A DNA stretch of 38,051 nt from an uncultured Elusimicrobiales bacterium. Its GTDB lineage: Bacteria > Elusimicrobiota > Elusimicrobia > Elusimicrobiales > Elusimicrobiaceae. The stretch is taken from contig CAJOLM010000001.1 in NCBI GenBank assembly GCA_905235355.1, forward strand, positions 1 through 38,051, written 5' to 3'. Position 1 is the first letter of the stretch; each line of letters begins with the position of its first letter. The position numbers and the translations under genes are program-made. This document shows, piece after piece, positions 1-8,821 of this stretch. The notes under the pieces are model-generated. The model had not been told where the DNA came from. It worked only from the letters and a program-made list of their open reading frames with translations, and did not search any database.

Positions 1-153
1 CTTTTGATATTGCGGCAGTGCAATGGCAGATAAGATACCGATAATTAAAACGACGACTAATAGTTCAATGAGCGTAAAGGCACCAGGACGTGTCGTCCTG
101 AGGTGTTTCTGATCAGGACCTCGTTGTTTGTAAGCGGGTGAGGCCCTGAACAA
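1..153 (-). CDS. Type IV pilin-like protein, 3' end outside window; only possible start in frame is TTG (about 153) because TAA/TGA lie just upstream
   Basis: Minus-strand translation ...[33 protein letters not shown], same as the N-terminal cassette of the other pilins here; no in-frame ATG between stops at 172-177 and AFTLIEL. Confidence 0.6.
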   Translation of the reverse strand, partial: MFRASPAYKQRGPDQKHLRTTRPGAFTLIELLVVVLIIGILSAIALPQYQK

Positions 154-171
154 AGACCTTTCAGGGCGACA
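91..171. repeat. Palindromic repeat A, copy 1 (about 32-nt imperfect inverted arms 91-122 / 140-171, 17-nt loop)
   Basis: tgtcgtcctgaggtgtttctgatcaggacctc ... gaggccctgaacaaagacctttcagggcgaca; arms are reverse complements with about 8 mismatches; similar to 30446-30527. Confidence 0.8.
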
Positions 172-182
172 TCATTAACAAA

Positions 183-286
183 TGTCGTCATCCCCGAGGG
201 GCTGGCGGCCCGCAGGGTTCGGGGACCTCATCCGCTTTCATTTTAAATAAGACTGAGATTCCCGATTACAAATTTCGGGAATGGTT
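183..286. repeat. Repeat B, copy 1 (two small hairpins around ctcatccgctttcattttaaataag)
   Basis: catccccgag...ttcggggacctcatccgctttcattttaaataagactgagattcccga...tcgggaatggtt; matches 30303-30394. Confidence 0.75.
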
Positions 287-312
287 AAGACAAATGTGAC
301 ACACATCCGGCC

Positions 313-1584
313 TTACCACCACTCAGCAAAAATCCCATCACAGGGTATCGCGTCGCTGACCGTTCCTTTTGAACCGTTACAGACCATTTGAAACCTACAA
401 AAAAAATTACTATTTTCTCCAGTTTCCCCATTGTGTGTATAACTTACTTGATAAAGAGAAAAACCACATGGCTCACCGCCGCCGCCACCGCCGCCGCCAC
501 CGCCACCAGTGCTGCCACCAGCGTATCCGCCGGCTCCACCACCAGTGCTGCCACCAGCGTATCCGCCGCCTGCACCACCGGTGCGGCCACCACTTGACGG
601 CGGCGGACAACTAATGGCAACCCAATGACAAGACGAGTCACACCTCTGGCCCAAATCAACTTGTATGCTTTCATACCCGGCATCTGCCAGAAGCTGAGCC
701 AGTGGACTAGAAGCTTCATCATCTGTTTTGAACTGAGCCCACTGCGTCCCAGCATTTATCGAACAAATATTACCTCCGCTGGATTGGAATGTACCCGGTT
801 CGCAGACGTTTCCCTTTACAAGACACTCTCCGTCACTTACTTTAATCCATTTACCTGTCAACTCATTACATTCATATATGGGAATTTGTCTTCCAAGATT
901 ACAAGGTCCACAAGGAACCTCTTCCGCATGATTTGGTCCCTTACATCTAGTCTCTCCTTCTTCGGTCTTATCTTCGCACGTTTCGCCTGTCCATGTCTGT
1001 GTATCAGTACAACATTTTTCCTGATTTGCATTAGTTGCACAGTCTTCTTCATCCGGATCACTCGGATCATCCGGATCACTCGGATCATCTGGATCACTCG
1101 GATCATCTGGATCACTCGGATCATCTGGATCATCTAGCTCTTCGGACTCTTCATCGGCTGCGCACTCATCATATATTGTTCCCGTCGAGCAAGCAGGGTA
1201 CTTTCTATTTAATTTGTCACAAAATTCCCCTTCGCAACAAACTTGTCCGCTCTTATAAGAAGGCATAGCCAGTTTATATTTATAGTCTTTGCTCTTGCGG
1301 GTGGCCTCTACGCCGGTGTCACTTAATGTATACTGGTAGTTGGCACTTCGACCCGCTTCTGCCAGTACAGGTAAATTTGCCCGATCGCTTAAGTACTTTT
1401 TACCCGCGATACAGCGTCGTTCTTGCTCGGTACGTACCGCCGCCAACATTTGTTCGGCTTCGGTAGTTTTACGCGTTTCCAATACGCGCGTAAATTTCGG
1501 CACGGACACTGCCGTCAAAGCAGCTAATACTATGACCACTATTAGCAGCTCTGCCAATGTAAACGCTTTCCGTTTATATGTCAT
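313..1584 (-). CDS. Large mosaic type IV pilin-like protein: pilin N-terminus, Asp/Pro repeat linker, Cys-rich region, Gly-rich region, Cys-containing tail
   Basis: MTYKRKAFTLAELLIVVIVLAALTAVSVPKF; start at 1584 preferred over 1611 because AAGGAG lies just upstream; DPDDPS repeats and long Gly run. Confidence 0.85.
   Translation of the reverse strand: MTYKRKAFTLAELLIVVIVLAALTAVSVPKFTRVLETRKTTEAEQMLAAVRTEQERRCIAGKKYLSDRANLPVLAEAGRSANYQYTLSDTGVEATRKSKDYKYKLAMPSYKSGQVCCEGEFCDKLNRKYPACSTGTIYDECAADEESEELDDPDDPSDPDDPSDPDDPSDPDDPSDPDEEDCATNANQEKCCTDTQTWTGETCEDKTEEGETRCKGPNHAEEVPCGPCNLGRQIPIYECNELTGKWIKVSDGECLVKGNVCEPGTFQSSGGNICSINAGTQWAQFKTDDEASSPLAQLLADAGYESIQVDLGQRCDSSCHWVAISCPPPSSGGRTGGAGGGYAGGSTGGGAGGYAGGSTGGGGGGGGGGGEPCGFSLYQVSYTHNGETGENSNFFCRFQMVCNGSKGTVSDAIPCDGIFAEWW
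479..590. repeat. Gly-codon rich imperfect tandem repeat inside the pilin-like CDS (about 36-nt unit plus (ccgcca)n-type run)
   Basis: ccaccagtgctgccaccagcgtatccgcc occurs twice; encodes YAGGSTGGGAGGYAGGSTGGGGGGGGGGG. Confidence 0.8.
1051..1136. repeat. 18-nt tandem repeat (ggatcactcggatcatct) encoding DDPSDP units
   Basis: About 4.5 copies directly visible; translates to DDPDDPSDPDDPSDPDDPSDPDDPSDPDEED. Confidence 0.9.
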
Positions 1585-1648
1585 AAATTTCTCCTTAACA
1601 TGAGTACACAAAAAACTACAACACAGCCAGACAGACTACGTTCTTTAT

Positions 1649-1677
1649 AGTTTACTAGAAAAATATAGATTCGTCAA
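1649..1677 (-). promoter_or_regulatory. Candidate sigma70-like promoter of the mosaic pilin gene (TTGACG-N17-TAAACT)
   Basis: Reverse complement of agttta(1649-1654) ... cgtcaa(1672-1677). Confidence 0.45.
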
Positions 1678-1742
1678 GAGGCAATTTTTATTTTTCCCCC
1701 TCATAACTGCTATAATAAAGTATCTTCAGATTGGGGGACCAT

Positions 1743-2681
1743 ATGGAAGCAGTCAGCACCAGCGTATCAATTGCTCTATGGATAGCCTTTTGGGTAGTAG
1801 TAGGCGTGGCTTTATTTGTGGATTTAGCCGTGTTAAACAAACATCATGGGCACGTCTCTATTAAAGAAGCTGCCGTGATGGTGTGTGCCTGGGTATCGCT
1901 GGCACTTCTGTTTGGCGGAGCCATTTGGCTGTTTGAAGGGCCGCAGCACGCGCTGGAATTTTACACCGGATATGTCTTGGAATATTCTTTATCCATAGAC
2001 AATATGTTCGTGTTCATTATGATATTTAGCTATTTTACCGTGCCGCCTGCTTTGCAACCCAAAGTGCTGCTTTGGGGCATTTTGGGCGCGGTAGCCATGC
2101 GCTTTATCTTTATCTTTTTAGGCGTGCAGCTGATTTCCGCTTTTGCGTGGATGATTTATGTGTTTGGCGCGCTGCTGATTTTTACCGCGGCTAAAATGCT
2201 GCTGCAAAAAGACGACGAGCAAATGGACCCGGGCAACTCTTGGGTGCTGCGTATTTTTAAAAAAATTATGCCCATTAAAACCGACTATCACGGAGAAAAT
2301 TTCTTTATCCAAGAAGCAGGCAAATGGTTTGCCACGCCGCTGTTTGCCGCGCTACTGGTAATTGAAATGTCGGACGTTATTTTTGCCGTGGACTCTATCC
2401 CGGCGGTACTGGGCATTACGCGCGATACATTTTTAGTATATTCCTCTAATATCTTTGCCATTATTGGGCTGCGCTCTTTATACTTTTTGCTGTCCGGCAT
2501 GGCAGGCAAATCCCCCTATCTCAAATACGGCATTTCCGTGATTTTATTTTTTGTGGGGGTTAAAATGCTGCTTTCGCATGCGGTTAAAATCCCGGTACCG
2601 CTGTCGCTGGGTATTATTGTATGTATCTTGGCTTTGTCCATAGCAGCCAGTAAGTTATTTCCCCCTAAAACAGCTAACTAA
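1743..2681 (+). CDS. TerC/Alx family integral membrane protein
   Basis: Multi-TM protein with EYSLSIDNMFVF and ALLVIEMSDVIFAVDSIPAV motifs; ATG at 1743 after gggggacc preferred to TTG at 1731. Confidence 0.92.
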   Translation: MEAVSTSVSIALWIAFWVVVGVALFVDLAVLNKHHGHVSIKEAAVMVCAWVSLALLFGGAIWLFEGPQHALEFYTGYVLEYSLSIDNMFVFIMIFSYFTVPPALQPKVLLWGILGAVAMRFIFIFLGVQLISAFAWMIYVFGALLIFTAAKMLLQKDDEQMDPGNSWVLRIFKKIMPIKTDYHGENFFIQEAGKWFATPLFAALLVIEMSDVIFAVDSIPAVLGITRDTFLVYSSNIFAIIGLRSLYFLLSGMAGKSPYLKYGISVILFFVGVKMLLSHAVKIPVPLSLGIIVCILALSIAASKLFPPKTAN

Positions 2682-2748
2682 TGGACAAAAGCGTTTCAAT
2701 TTACTACAATATATACAGACAATTTAATTTACTATAAGGAAGGAATTT

Positions 2749-2943
2749 ATGGCGTATAAATGTGCTATTTGTGGCAAAGGCCCCGTATCCGGCGGTTCTT
2801 ACAGCCACTCTAACTTAAGAACGAAACGCACCTTCAGCCCCAATCTGCAAAAGCAGAAAGTGGTATTAGAAGGCAAAACCCAGACAGCTTATGTGTGCAC
2901 CAATTGCATTAAGAGCGGTCTGGCCAAAAGACCGGCCAAATAA
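2749..2943 (+). CDS. rpmB: 50S ribosomal protein L28
   Basis: MAYKCAICGKGPVSGGSYSHSNLRTKRTFSPNLQ..., CxxC...CxxC; SD aaggaagg. Confidence 0.95.
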   Translation: MAYKCAICGKGPVSGGSYSHSNLRTKRTFSPNLQKQKVVLEGKTQTAYVCTNCIKSGLAKRPAK

Positions 2944-2978
2944 GTCCGGCCTAAAAGCAGTTTTTGTTTAAAACCGTC

Positions 2979-3010
2979 AGCCCGCGAGGTCGTCCTGCGC
3001 GGGCTTTTCT
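2979..3010 (+). terminator. Rho-independent terminator after rpmB
   Basis: agcccgcg - aggtcgtcctg - cgcgggct followed by tttcttt; perfect 8-bp stem. Confidence 0.85.
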
Positions 3011-3031
3011 TTAATCGGGTAAAAAACGAGT

Positions 3032-5392
3032 ATGATTTCTAAAAAATGGGCTGTTTTGGGGGTACTGTTACTGCCATTGGCGCTGCCTGCGCAGGACGCA
3101 ACCGAGGATATTGATCCGAACGGACCGTGGATGATTTGTGACATTGCGGTCGACGGACTGAAGAATATCCGCAAGGGCACCGTTACCAAAGCCGCCCACA
3201 GTAAAAAAGGCCAGCTGTACGAACGCTTTTCCATCAATGAAGACGTGCGCGATATTTCCGCACTGGGCAATTTTGACAGTGTGCAAATTGATATTTCCCG
3301 CAGCAAAGGCACCCGCAAAGACGATCTGGGCCAGGCCTATCCCTGCCACCGCATTACCTATATTGTAGAAGAAAAACCGATTTTTGACCGCATCACCTAT
3401 GAAGGCCGCAAAAAACTGGGCAAAAACGCCATTACTTCGGCTATGACCCTCAAGCTTAAAGACCCGTTTAACGAAGCCAAACTGGTGGGCGATTTAGACC
3501 GCATCAAAGCCAAATATGCCGAAAAGGGTTACGTGAGTGCGCAAATCAATTATGAGTTAACTACCGACGAGCAATTAAAAACCGTCACTGTGCATTTCAT
3601 CATTGATGAGGGGCCGCGCGTGCGGGTATCTGCCGTGAATTTAAATGGTGTTACCGCCGAAAGTCCGCTACCTGCTGAAAAAATTATTAAGAAAGCTTCC
3701 AACCGTCCGGGTAAAGTTTTTAAGCCCCAAAACTTGCAGCGCGATTGGGTAAAAATGATGCTTTATGGACGCAACAAAGGCTATGCTGAATTTAACCTCT
3801 CTGAGCCGCAAGTAGATTTAAATGAAGAAAAAACAGAAGTGGCGCTGTCTTACAATTTAACCGAAGGGCCGAAGGTAGATTTTGGCGATATTTCTTTTGA
3901 AGGAAACAATGTTTTCACGCCGGACGAATTGAAAAAATATGTTTATGCGCGCCCCGGTCACTTATACAACCAAAAAGATTTTGACGATACCGTTTCTGCT
4001 ATCCAGCAGCAATACGCCAATAAGGGTTATTTGCAAGCACGCGTCATTCCGCAAACCACCATTTCCGACGGGCGATTGGACATTAATTACGATATTGCGG
4101 AAGGCCACGTTTTTTACATTGACCACATAGATGTGACCGGTTATGAGAACACCAAAAAATATGTTTTCACGCGTGAAATTTCTATCAAACCCGGCGACTT
4201 GTATGACGCCGCCAAAATACAACGCAGCCAAACGCGCATTTTAAATTTGGGCTTTATTAATGATGTGCAAATTGACATACAGCCCACCGCCGACCCGAAT
4301 AAAGTGGACCTGGATTTCAATGTAGTAGAAGGCCGCCCGGGCATGTTTACCGCCGGGGTAGCTATGAGTTCTATGGATGGTTTGTACGGCGAAATATCCA
4401 TCAATCACCTCAATTTATTTGGACGTGCCCAACGCTTGTCCTTGCGCACTTTGTTCGGTAAAGAAATTTTGGACTACACAGTATCGTGGTCCACCCCGTG
4501 GATTTATGACAAGCCGACCTCGCTGGGCATAGATGTATTTAATACCCGCCGCTACCGTTCCTTCTCTACCGAAAACCAAGCATATACGGAAAAACGCATC
4601 GGTGGGCGCATCCGCTTAGGCCCCCGTTTTAACGACGATATTTATCAGTTGAGTCTGAGCTACTCCTTTGAAAATATTGATATTTACGATATTGATGCCC
4701 GCTTCCGCGAGCCGCGCTCCAAACCCGGTGACCCCAGTTATATTGCCAAGGGAGACACCAATATGTCTATGTTTGGTGTAGATTTTGCCGTAGACACACG
4801 TGACAATATGTGGGATCCCACCAGCGGTTGGCGTAACTCTATCGGTGCGTCCATTGCCGGCGGCCCGATTGGAGCAGATTTAGATTTGTGGTATTTAAAT
4901 GCCCGCTCCGTTTTCAATTACACCGTACTTAATATCGGCGGCAATTATCCGATTGTATTTGTACTCTCTAACAAAATAGGCTCTGTACGCTCCTATGGTC
5001 GCACAAACGAAGTACCCCCCTATGAAAAATTCTTCTTAGGTGGAGCCGATACCGTCCGCGGATATGAGCGCGCTGGAGAAGTGGGCCCCTTATATGGCGG
5101 CACCACTTATTATGTCATGAATGCGGAACTACGCTTCCCATTAGCGCGTGAAGGCCGGCGCACGATGGCGCAGTTTGCGTTATTCTTTGATGTGGGTAAC
5201 TCCTGGAATCACGCCAGTGATTTAGACTTTTCTTTAGGACCGGACGAAAATCAATTTAAAGCAGGTGTGGGCGCAGGGTTGCGCTTTACCACCCCCTCTC
5301 TGCCTATCCGTATTGACTGGGGTTATGGCTTAAATCATAAGAGCAACGAGGACCGCTCCCACTTCTACTTCAATATTTCTAATATGATGTAA
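3032..5392 (+). CDS. bamA: Outer membrane protein assembly factor BamA (Omp85; POTRA repeats + barrel)
   Basis: Five POTRA-like segments, C-terminal barrel with FFLGGADTVRGYERAGEVGP and terminal GAGLRFTTPSLPIRIDWGYGL. Confidence 0.95.
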   Translation: MISKKWAVLGVLLLPLALPAQDATEDIDPNGPWMICDIAVDGLKNIRKGTVTKAAHSKKGQLYERFSINEDVRDISALGNFDSVQIDISRSKGTRKDDLGQAYPCHRITYIVEEKPIFDRITYEGRKKLGKNAITSAMTLKLKDPFNEAKLVGDLDRIKAKYAEKGYVSAQINYELTTDEQLKTVTVHFIIDEGPRVRVSAVNLNGVTAESPLPAEKIIKKASNRPGKVFKPQNLQRDWVKMMLYGRNKGYAEFNLSEPQVDLNEEKTEVALSYNLTEGPKVDFGDISFEGNNVFTPDELKKYVYARPGHLYNQKDFDDTVSAIQQQYANKGYLQARVIPQTTISDGRLDINYDIAEGHVFYIDHIDVTGYENTKKYVFTREISIKPGDLYDAAKIQRSQTRILNLGFINDVQIDIQPTADPNKVDLDFNVVEGRPGMFTAGVAMSSMDGLYGEISINHLNLFGRAQRLSLRTLFGKEILDYTVSWSTPWIYDKPTSLGIDVFNTRRYRSFSTENQAYTEKRIGGRIRLGPRFNDDIYQLSLSYSFENIDIYDIDARFREPRSKPGDPSYIAKGDTNMSMFGVDFAVDTRDNMWDPTSGWRNSIGASIAGGPIGADLDLWYLNARSVFNYTVLNIGGNYPIVFVLSNKIGSVRSYGRTNEVPPYEKFFLGGADTVRGYERAGEVGPLYGGTTYYVMNAELRFPLAREGRRTMAQFALFFDVGNSWNHASDLDFSLGPDENQFKAGVGAGLRFTTPSLPIRIDWGYGLNHKSNEDRSHFYFNISNMM

Positions 5393-5400
5393 GGACGCGT

Positions 5401-6465
5401 ATGCGTAAATTACTGGGGATTTGTTTCTGTTGTATGTTTGCGGTTTTGCCGGTGGCTGGGCAAGAAGCCATCAGCGACTTGACGCCGCAGGAACTCGCTG
5501 TCATTGAAAACATCAAGGCCCAAAACCGCACGCCGGAAGAAATCACCCAAGCAACTTCTACACCACCGGCTCCGCCGGAAAGCCCCATGCAAGCACCCCC
5601 GCATGCAGTAAGCCCTGACGCAGCCGATCATGATATCCAGCTTTCCGAACAGGCCAAACAACAAGCGTGGGATGAGCAAAAGCAACTCCAGGATCAAGAG
5701 CAAGCTGATTTGCAAGCCACCCTGCAAGCTGCGGAAGAAACCGTGCCCGTTGCGGCGGGTGCTAGCGCGCTGCCGAAAGAAGGCCCTGCTGAAACCGAAC
5801 AGGAAGAAACAGCAGATGCTTCTGCTTCCGGCAAATGCTTAACAGTGGCTTTTATTGATATTGATATCGCTTTTAATGAACACCCGCGCACCCAAGCCGT
5901 CAAAAAGCAAATTGATACTAAAATTAAATCTAAACAACGCGAAGTACAAAACGCACGTGATATTATTGCTGCCCTAGAAGCGGAAAATCAGCTGCTCTCT
6001 CGTCAACTTGCACAGTTAAAACCTTTTTATGAACGCATTGTGACCGACCAGCAGCTTCTGCCTAAAGTGCCGGAAAGCGCGGACTCGCTTGCGCTGGGAA
6101 ACACCTTAAACCGCTTACTTTTTTCCGGCTGCGAGGTATTATCTACTACGCCTATGGATACACCTTCCCGCCTAGATGATATCACAGAGCGTATTGGAGC
6201 GAACAAAAAAATCATTGCAGACCGCAGCTTTTTTATTGATAATTATAAGTATCAGACGCGCGAGGAAATTTTAAAATTGGAACAAGAAGAAGTAAAAGCT
6301 ATTTTGCAGGATATTTACGCAGAGATTAAAACATTCGCTAAAAAACGCAACATTGGCGCGATTGTACGCAAAGATGAAATCTTATACGGGCAGCAATCCG
6401 TCAATGTGACTAAAGATTTTGTAGACAGACTTAAAAAATCTAAGAAATACCGAAAGAAAAAATAA
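5401..6465 (+). CDS. OmpH/Skp-like periplasmic protein with about 140-aa Pro/Gln/Ala-rich N-terminal extension
   Basis: Signal peptide; VAFIDIDIAFNEHPRTQAVKKQI... coiled coil ... KTFAKKRNIGAIVRKDEILYGQQSVNVTKDFVDRL; located directly after bamA. Confidence 0.8.
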   Translation: MRKLLGICFCCMFAVLPVAGQEAISDLTPQELAVIENIKAQNRTPEEITQATSTPPAPPESPMQAPPHAVSPDAADHDIQLSEQAKQQAWDEQKQLQDQEQADLQATLQAAEETVPVAAGASALPKEGPAETEQEETADASASGKCLTVAFIDIDIAFNEHPRTQAVKKQIDTKIKSKQREVQNARDIIAALEAENQLLSRQLAQLKPFYERIVTDQQLLPKVPESADSLALGNTLNRLLFSGCEVLSTTPMDTPSRLDDITERIGANKKIIADRSFFIDNYKYQTREEILKLEQEEVKAILQDIYAEIKTFAKKRNIGAIVRKDEILYGQQSVNVTKDFVDRLKKSKKYRKKK

Positions 6466-6478
6466 GACCGGAGGTATT

Positions 6479-7504
6479 ATGGAACTTACCTTAAAACAAG
6501 TAGCTCAAATTACTCACACCGAACTAGCCGGTGATGAAAATTTTGTCATCCGCCATATTTGCGATTTAGCCGCCCCACAGCCGGACGGCATTTGCTATTT
6601 AGTCAGCTTAGAAAAAGTAGCCGTGCCGCCGGGGTTTGTAACCGGCGCCGTGGTGCTGCCCAAAGCAGCCAAAGGCCAGCCGCTGCCGATTAAAACCAAT
6701 GTGTTATATGCAGATAATCCGGAGTGGGCATTTACGCTGCTCGTGCAATATTGGGATGCTCAAACCCCCAAACATACACCGGGCATTCACCCGACCGCTG
6801 TCATTAGCGCGTCTGCCAAATTGGGGGCCAATGTGTCCGTGGGCGCATACAGCGTGATTGAAGATGACGTAGTCATCGGCGATAATACGATTATTTTCCC
6901 GCAGGTATACATTGGTAAACGCACCCAAGTGGGAGAAAACTGTATCCTTTATCCGCAGGTCGTGGTGCGTGAAGATTGTATTTTAAAAAATCATGTCATT
7001 TTGCAGCCGGGAGCCAAAATCGGTAATGACGGCTTTGGCTTTGTTTTTCATGAGGGCCGCCACCACAAAATCCCGCAGATTGGTAATGTCATTTTAGAAG
7101 ATGATGTGGAAATCCAGGCCAACAGCTGTGTGGACCGCGCCAAGCTGGCTCATACGGTAGTTGGAGCTAACACTAAGGTAGACAACCTCGTCCAAATTGC
7201 GCATAATGTAAGAGTAGGGCAAAGTTGTATCATGTGCTCCCAGGTAGGGGTTGCCGGAACGACCACCATTGGCAACGGCGTAATTGCTGCCGGACAGGTG
7301 GGCATTATCGGGCACTTGCACATTGGCAACGGCGTGACCATGGCCGCCCAATCCGGTGTGACGTCTAATATCCCGGACGGGCAGACTTATTTCGGTTCTC
7401 CGGCGCGCCCGATGAAAGATATGTTGCGCGTGCTGGCGGTACAAAACAAATTGCCTGAAATTTATAAAGAATTAAAAGTCATCAGAAAAGGCTCAGAAAA
7501 ATAA
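6479..7504 (+). CDS. lpxD: UDP-3-O-acylglucosamine N-acyltransferase
   Basis: Left-handed beta-helix hexapeptides, IAHNVRVG, GFGFVFHEGRHHKIPQIG. Confidence 0.95.
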   Translation: MELTLKQVAQITHTELAGDENFVIRHICDLAAPQPDGICYLVSLEKVAVPPGFVTGAVVLPKAAKGQPLPIKTNVLYADNPEWAFTLLVQYWDAQTPKHTPGIHPTAVISASAKLGANVSVGAYSVIEDDVVIGDNTIIFPQVYIGKRTQVGENCILYPQVVVREDCILKNHVILQPGAKIGNDGFGFVFHEGRHHKIPQIGNVILEDDVEIQANSCVDRAKLAHTVVGANTKVDNLVQIAHNVRVGQSCIMCSQVGVAGTTTIGNGVIAAGQVGIIGHLHIGNGVTMAAQSGVTSNIPDGQTYFGSPARPMKDMLRVLAVQNKLPEIYKELKVIRKGSEK

Positions 7505-7505
7505 T

Positions 7506-8336
7506 ATGCGCAAAACAATTGCTCAAGCGGTCAGCGTCAAAGGGGTAGGGCTTCATACCGGGGCACCGTCTGTGATGACCTTCAAACCCGCCCAAGACGG
7601 TATCCATTTTGTACGGGTGGATATAGCGGGCAGCCAGCCTATCCCGGCAGATTTGGCGCACGTTGGGTCTACATTGCGCGGTACCAATTTAGTACAGGGA
7701 AATGCCGAAGTGTGGACAGTGGAACACGTGTTGTCTTCGCTGCATGCGTTAGGCATTACAGATGTTTGTGTGGAAATGGACGGCCCTGAGCCGCCTGTTA
7801 TGGACGGATCAGCCAAGGTGTATGTGGAGCACTTGCAACAAGCCGGCCTAGTGGAATTAGACGGGAAGCAATCTACTTTGCAACTAAAAGCCCCGGTCAC
7901 TTATTCTGCAGGCTCTATTTCGTATGCGGCAGAACCGGCCGACAAGCTGACCATTACCTTTGTATATGAACACAAGCATCCGCTTGTAGGGCGCCAAGAA
8001 TATACAGTAGAATTTACCACCGAAAATTATTTGGCGCAGATTGCCCCGGCCCGCACCTTTGGCTTTGAGGAAGAACTGGCTTTCTTAAAAGCCCACGGCC
8101 TGGCTAAAGGCGGCAGCTTGGAAAATGCCGTCGTGGTAGGAAAAGATAAATTTTTAAATGAGCTGCGCTTTTCAGATGAACTGGTGCGGCATAAAATTCT
8201 AGATTTAATTGGCGATTTTTGCCTCATTGGCAAACGCTTGCCGCCGCTTAAAATTACGTGCCACATGGGTGGGCATAAACACAATGTATTGTTTGGGCGG
8301 TTGCTAGCAGCCAATGATATAGGGGAAAATAAATGA
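7506..8336 (+). CDS. lpxC: UDP-3-O-acyl-N-acetylglucosamine deacetylase
   Basis: VEHVLSSLHALGI, LAKGGSLENAVVV, VRHKILDLIGD. Confidence 0.96.
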   Translation: MRKTIAQAVSVKGVGLHTGAPSVMTFKPAQDGIHFVRVDIAGSQPIPADLAHVGSTLRGTNLVQGNAEVWTVEHVLSSLHALGITDVCVEMDGPEPPVMDGSAKVYVEHLQQAGLVELDGKQSTLQLKAPVTYSAGSISYAAEPADKLTITFVYEHKHPLVGRQEYTVEFTTENYLAQIAPARTFGFEEELAFLKAHGLAKGGSLENAVVVGKDKFLNELRFSDELVRHKILDLIGDFCLIGKRLPPLKITCHMGGHKHNVLFGRLLAANDIGENK

Positions 8337-8821
8337 AAGGCAAACAACCATCTTTACAACCGCTTTTAACCATGCCAGTAACAGAGGTGTTGGACCAAGA
8401 AGCTATTAAACAAAATATCCCGCACCGCGACCCGTTTTTACTCGTGGATGAGATACACATTATCGAGCCGGCTAAAACCTGCGTCGGGATTAAACACATT
8501 ACCGGCGAGGAGTATTTTTTCAAGGGGCATTTTCCGCAAAAAAAGATTATGCCCGGAATGCTTATTTTAGAGAGCATGTCCCAATCTTTTGGCGGAGCGG
8601 TGATGTATAGCGTCACGCACGGCAAAGGGTTGCCGCTTTTCTTGGGCGTGGAAGACGCCAAATTCAGAGGGATGGTTGTACCGGGGGATACTTTGCAGAT
8701 GCCAGTGCAGATTTTACGTCTTGGCAAGCTTGCGCGCATTTACGCGGAAGCGTACGTCAATGACAAGCTCTGCGCTCAGGCATACCTGACGTTCATCCTA
8801 GGAGAGAACTTGCATGTCTGA
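8333..8821 (+). CDS. fabZ: 3-hydroxyacyl-ACP dehydratase FabZ
   Basis: IPHRDPFLLVDE, GHFPQKKIMPGMLILESMSQ; ATGA overlap with lpxC. Confidence 0.95.
   Translation: MKGKQPSLQPLLTMPVTEVLDQEAIKQNIPHRDPFLLVDEIHIIEPAKTCVGIKHITGEEYFFKGHFPQKKIMPGMLILESMSQSFGGAVMYSVTHGKGLPLFLGVEDAKFRGMVVPGDTLQMPVQILRLGKLARIYAEAYVNDKLCAQAYLTFILGENLHV

Noticed and set aside
369-614. Plus-strand ORFs rich in His/Arg or Ala/Thr (369-614, 388-597) and minus ORF 444-755
   Set aside because: Shadow frames of the Gly-rich codon repeat in the mosaic pilin; no plausible SD or protein-like composition.
1051-1136. Short tandem repeat considered as a CRISPR array
   Set aside because: 18-nt units contiguous without spacers and in frame inside a CDS; no CRISPR array seen in the window.
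858-1137. ORFs of MIRVIQMIRV / IIRITRIIWIT repeats
   Set aside because: Alternative-frame readings of the 18-nt tandem repeat encoding DDPSDP.
1612-1742. Possible yybP-ykoY Mn riboswitch upstream of the TerC-like gene
   Set aside because: Intergenic region is short and AT-rich, with no recognisable riboswitch consensus; contains the pilin promoter on the other strand.
7094-7444. Antisense ORFs within lpxD and other long CDSs
   Set aside because: Codon-bias driven shadow ORFs overlapping well-supported genes.
8333-8821. lpxC/fabZ overlap considered as an LpxC-FabZ fusion
   Set aside because: lpxC has its own stop and fabZ its own ATG (ATGA overlap); separate proteins.
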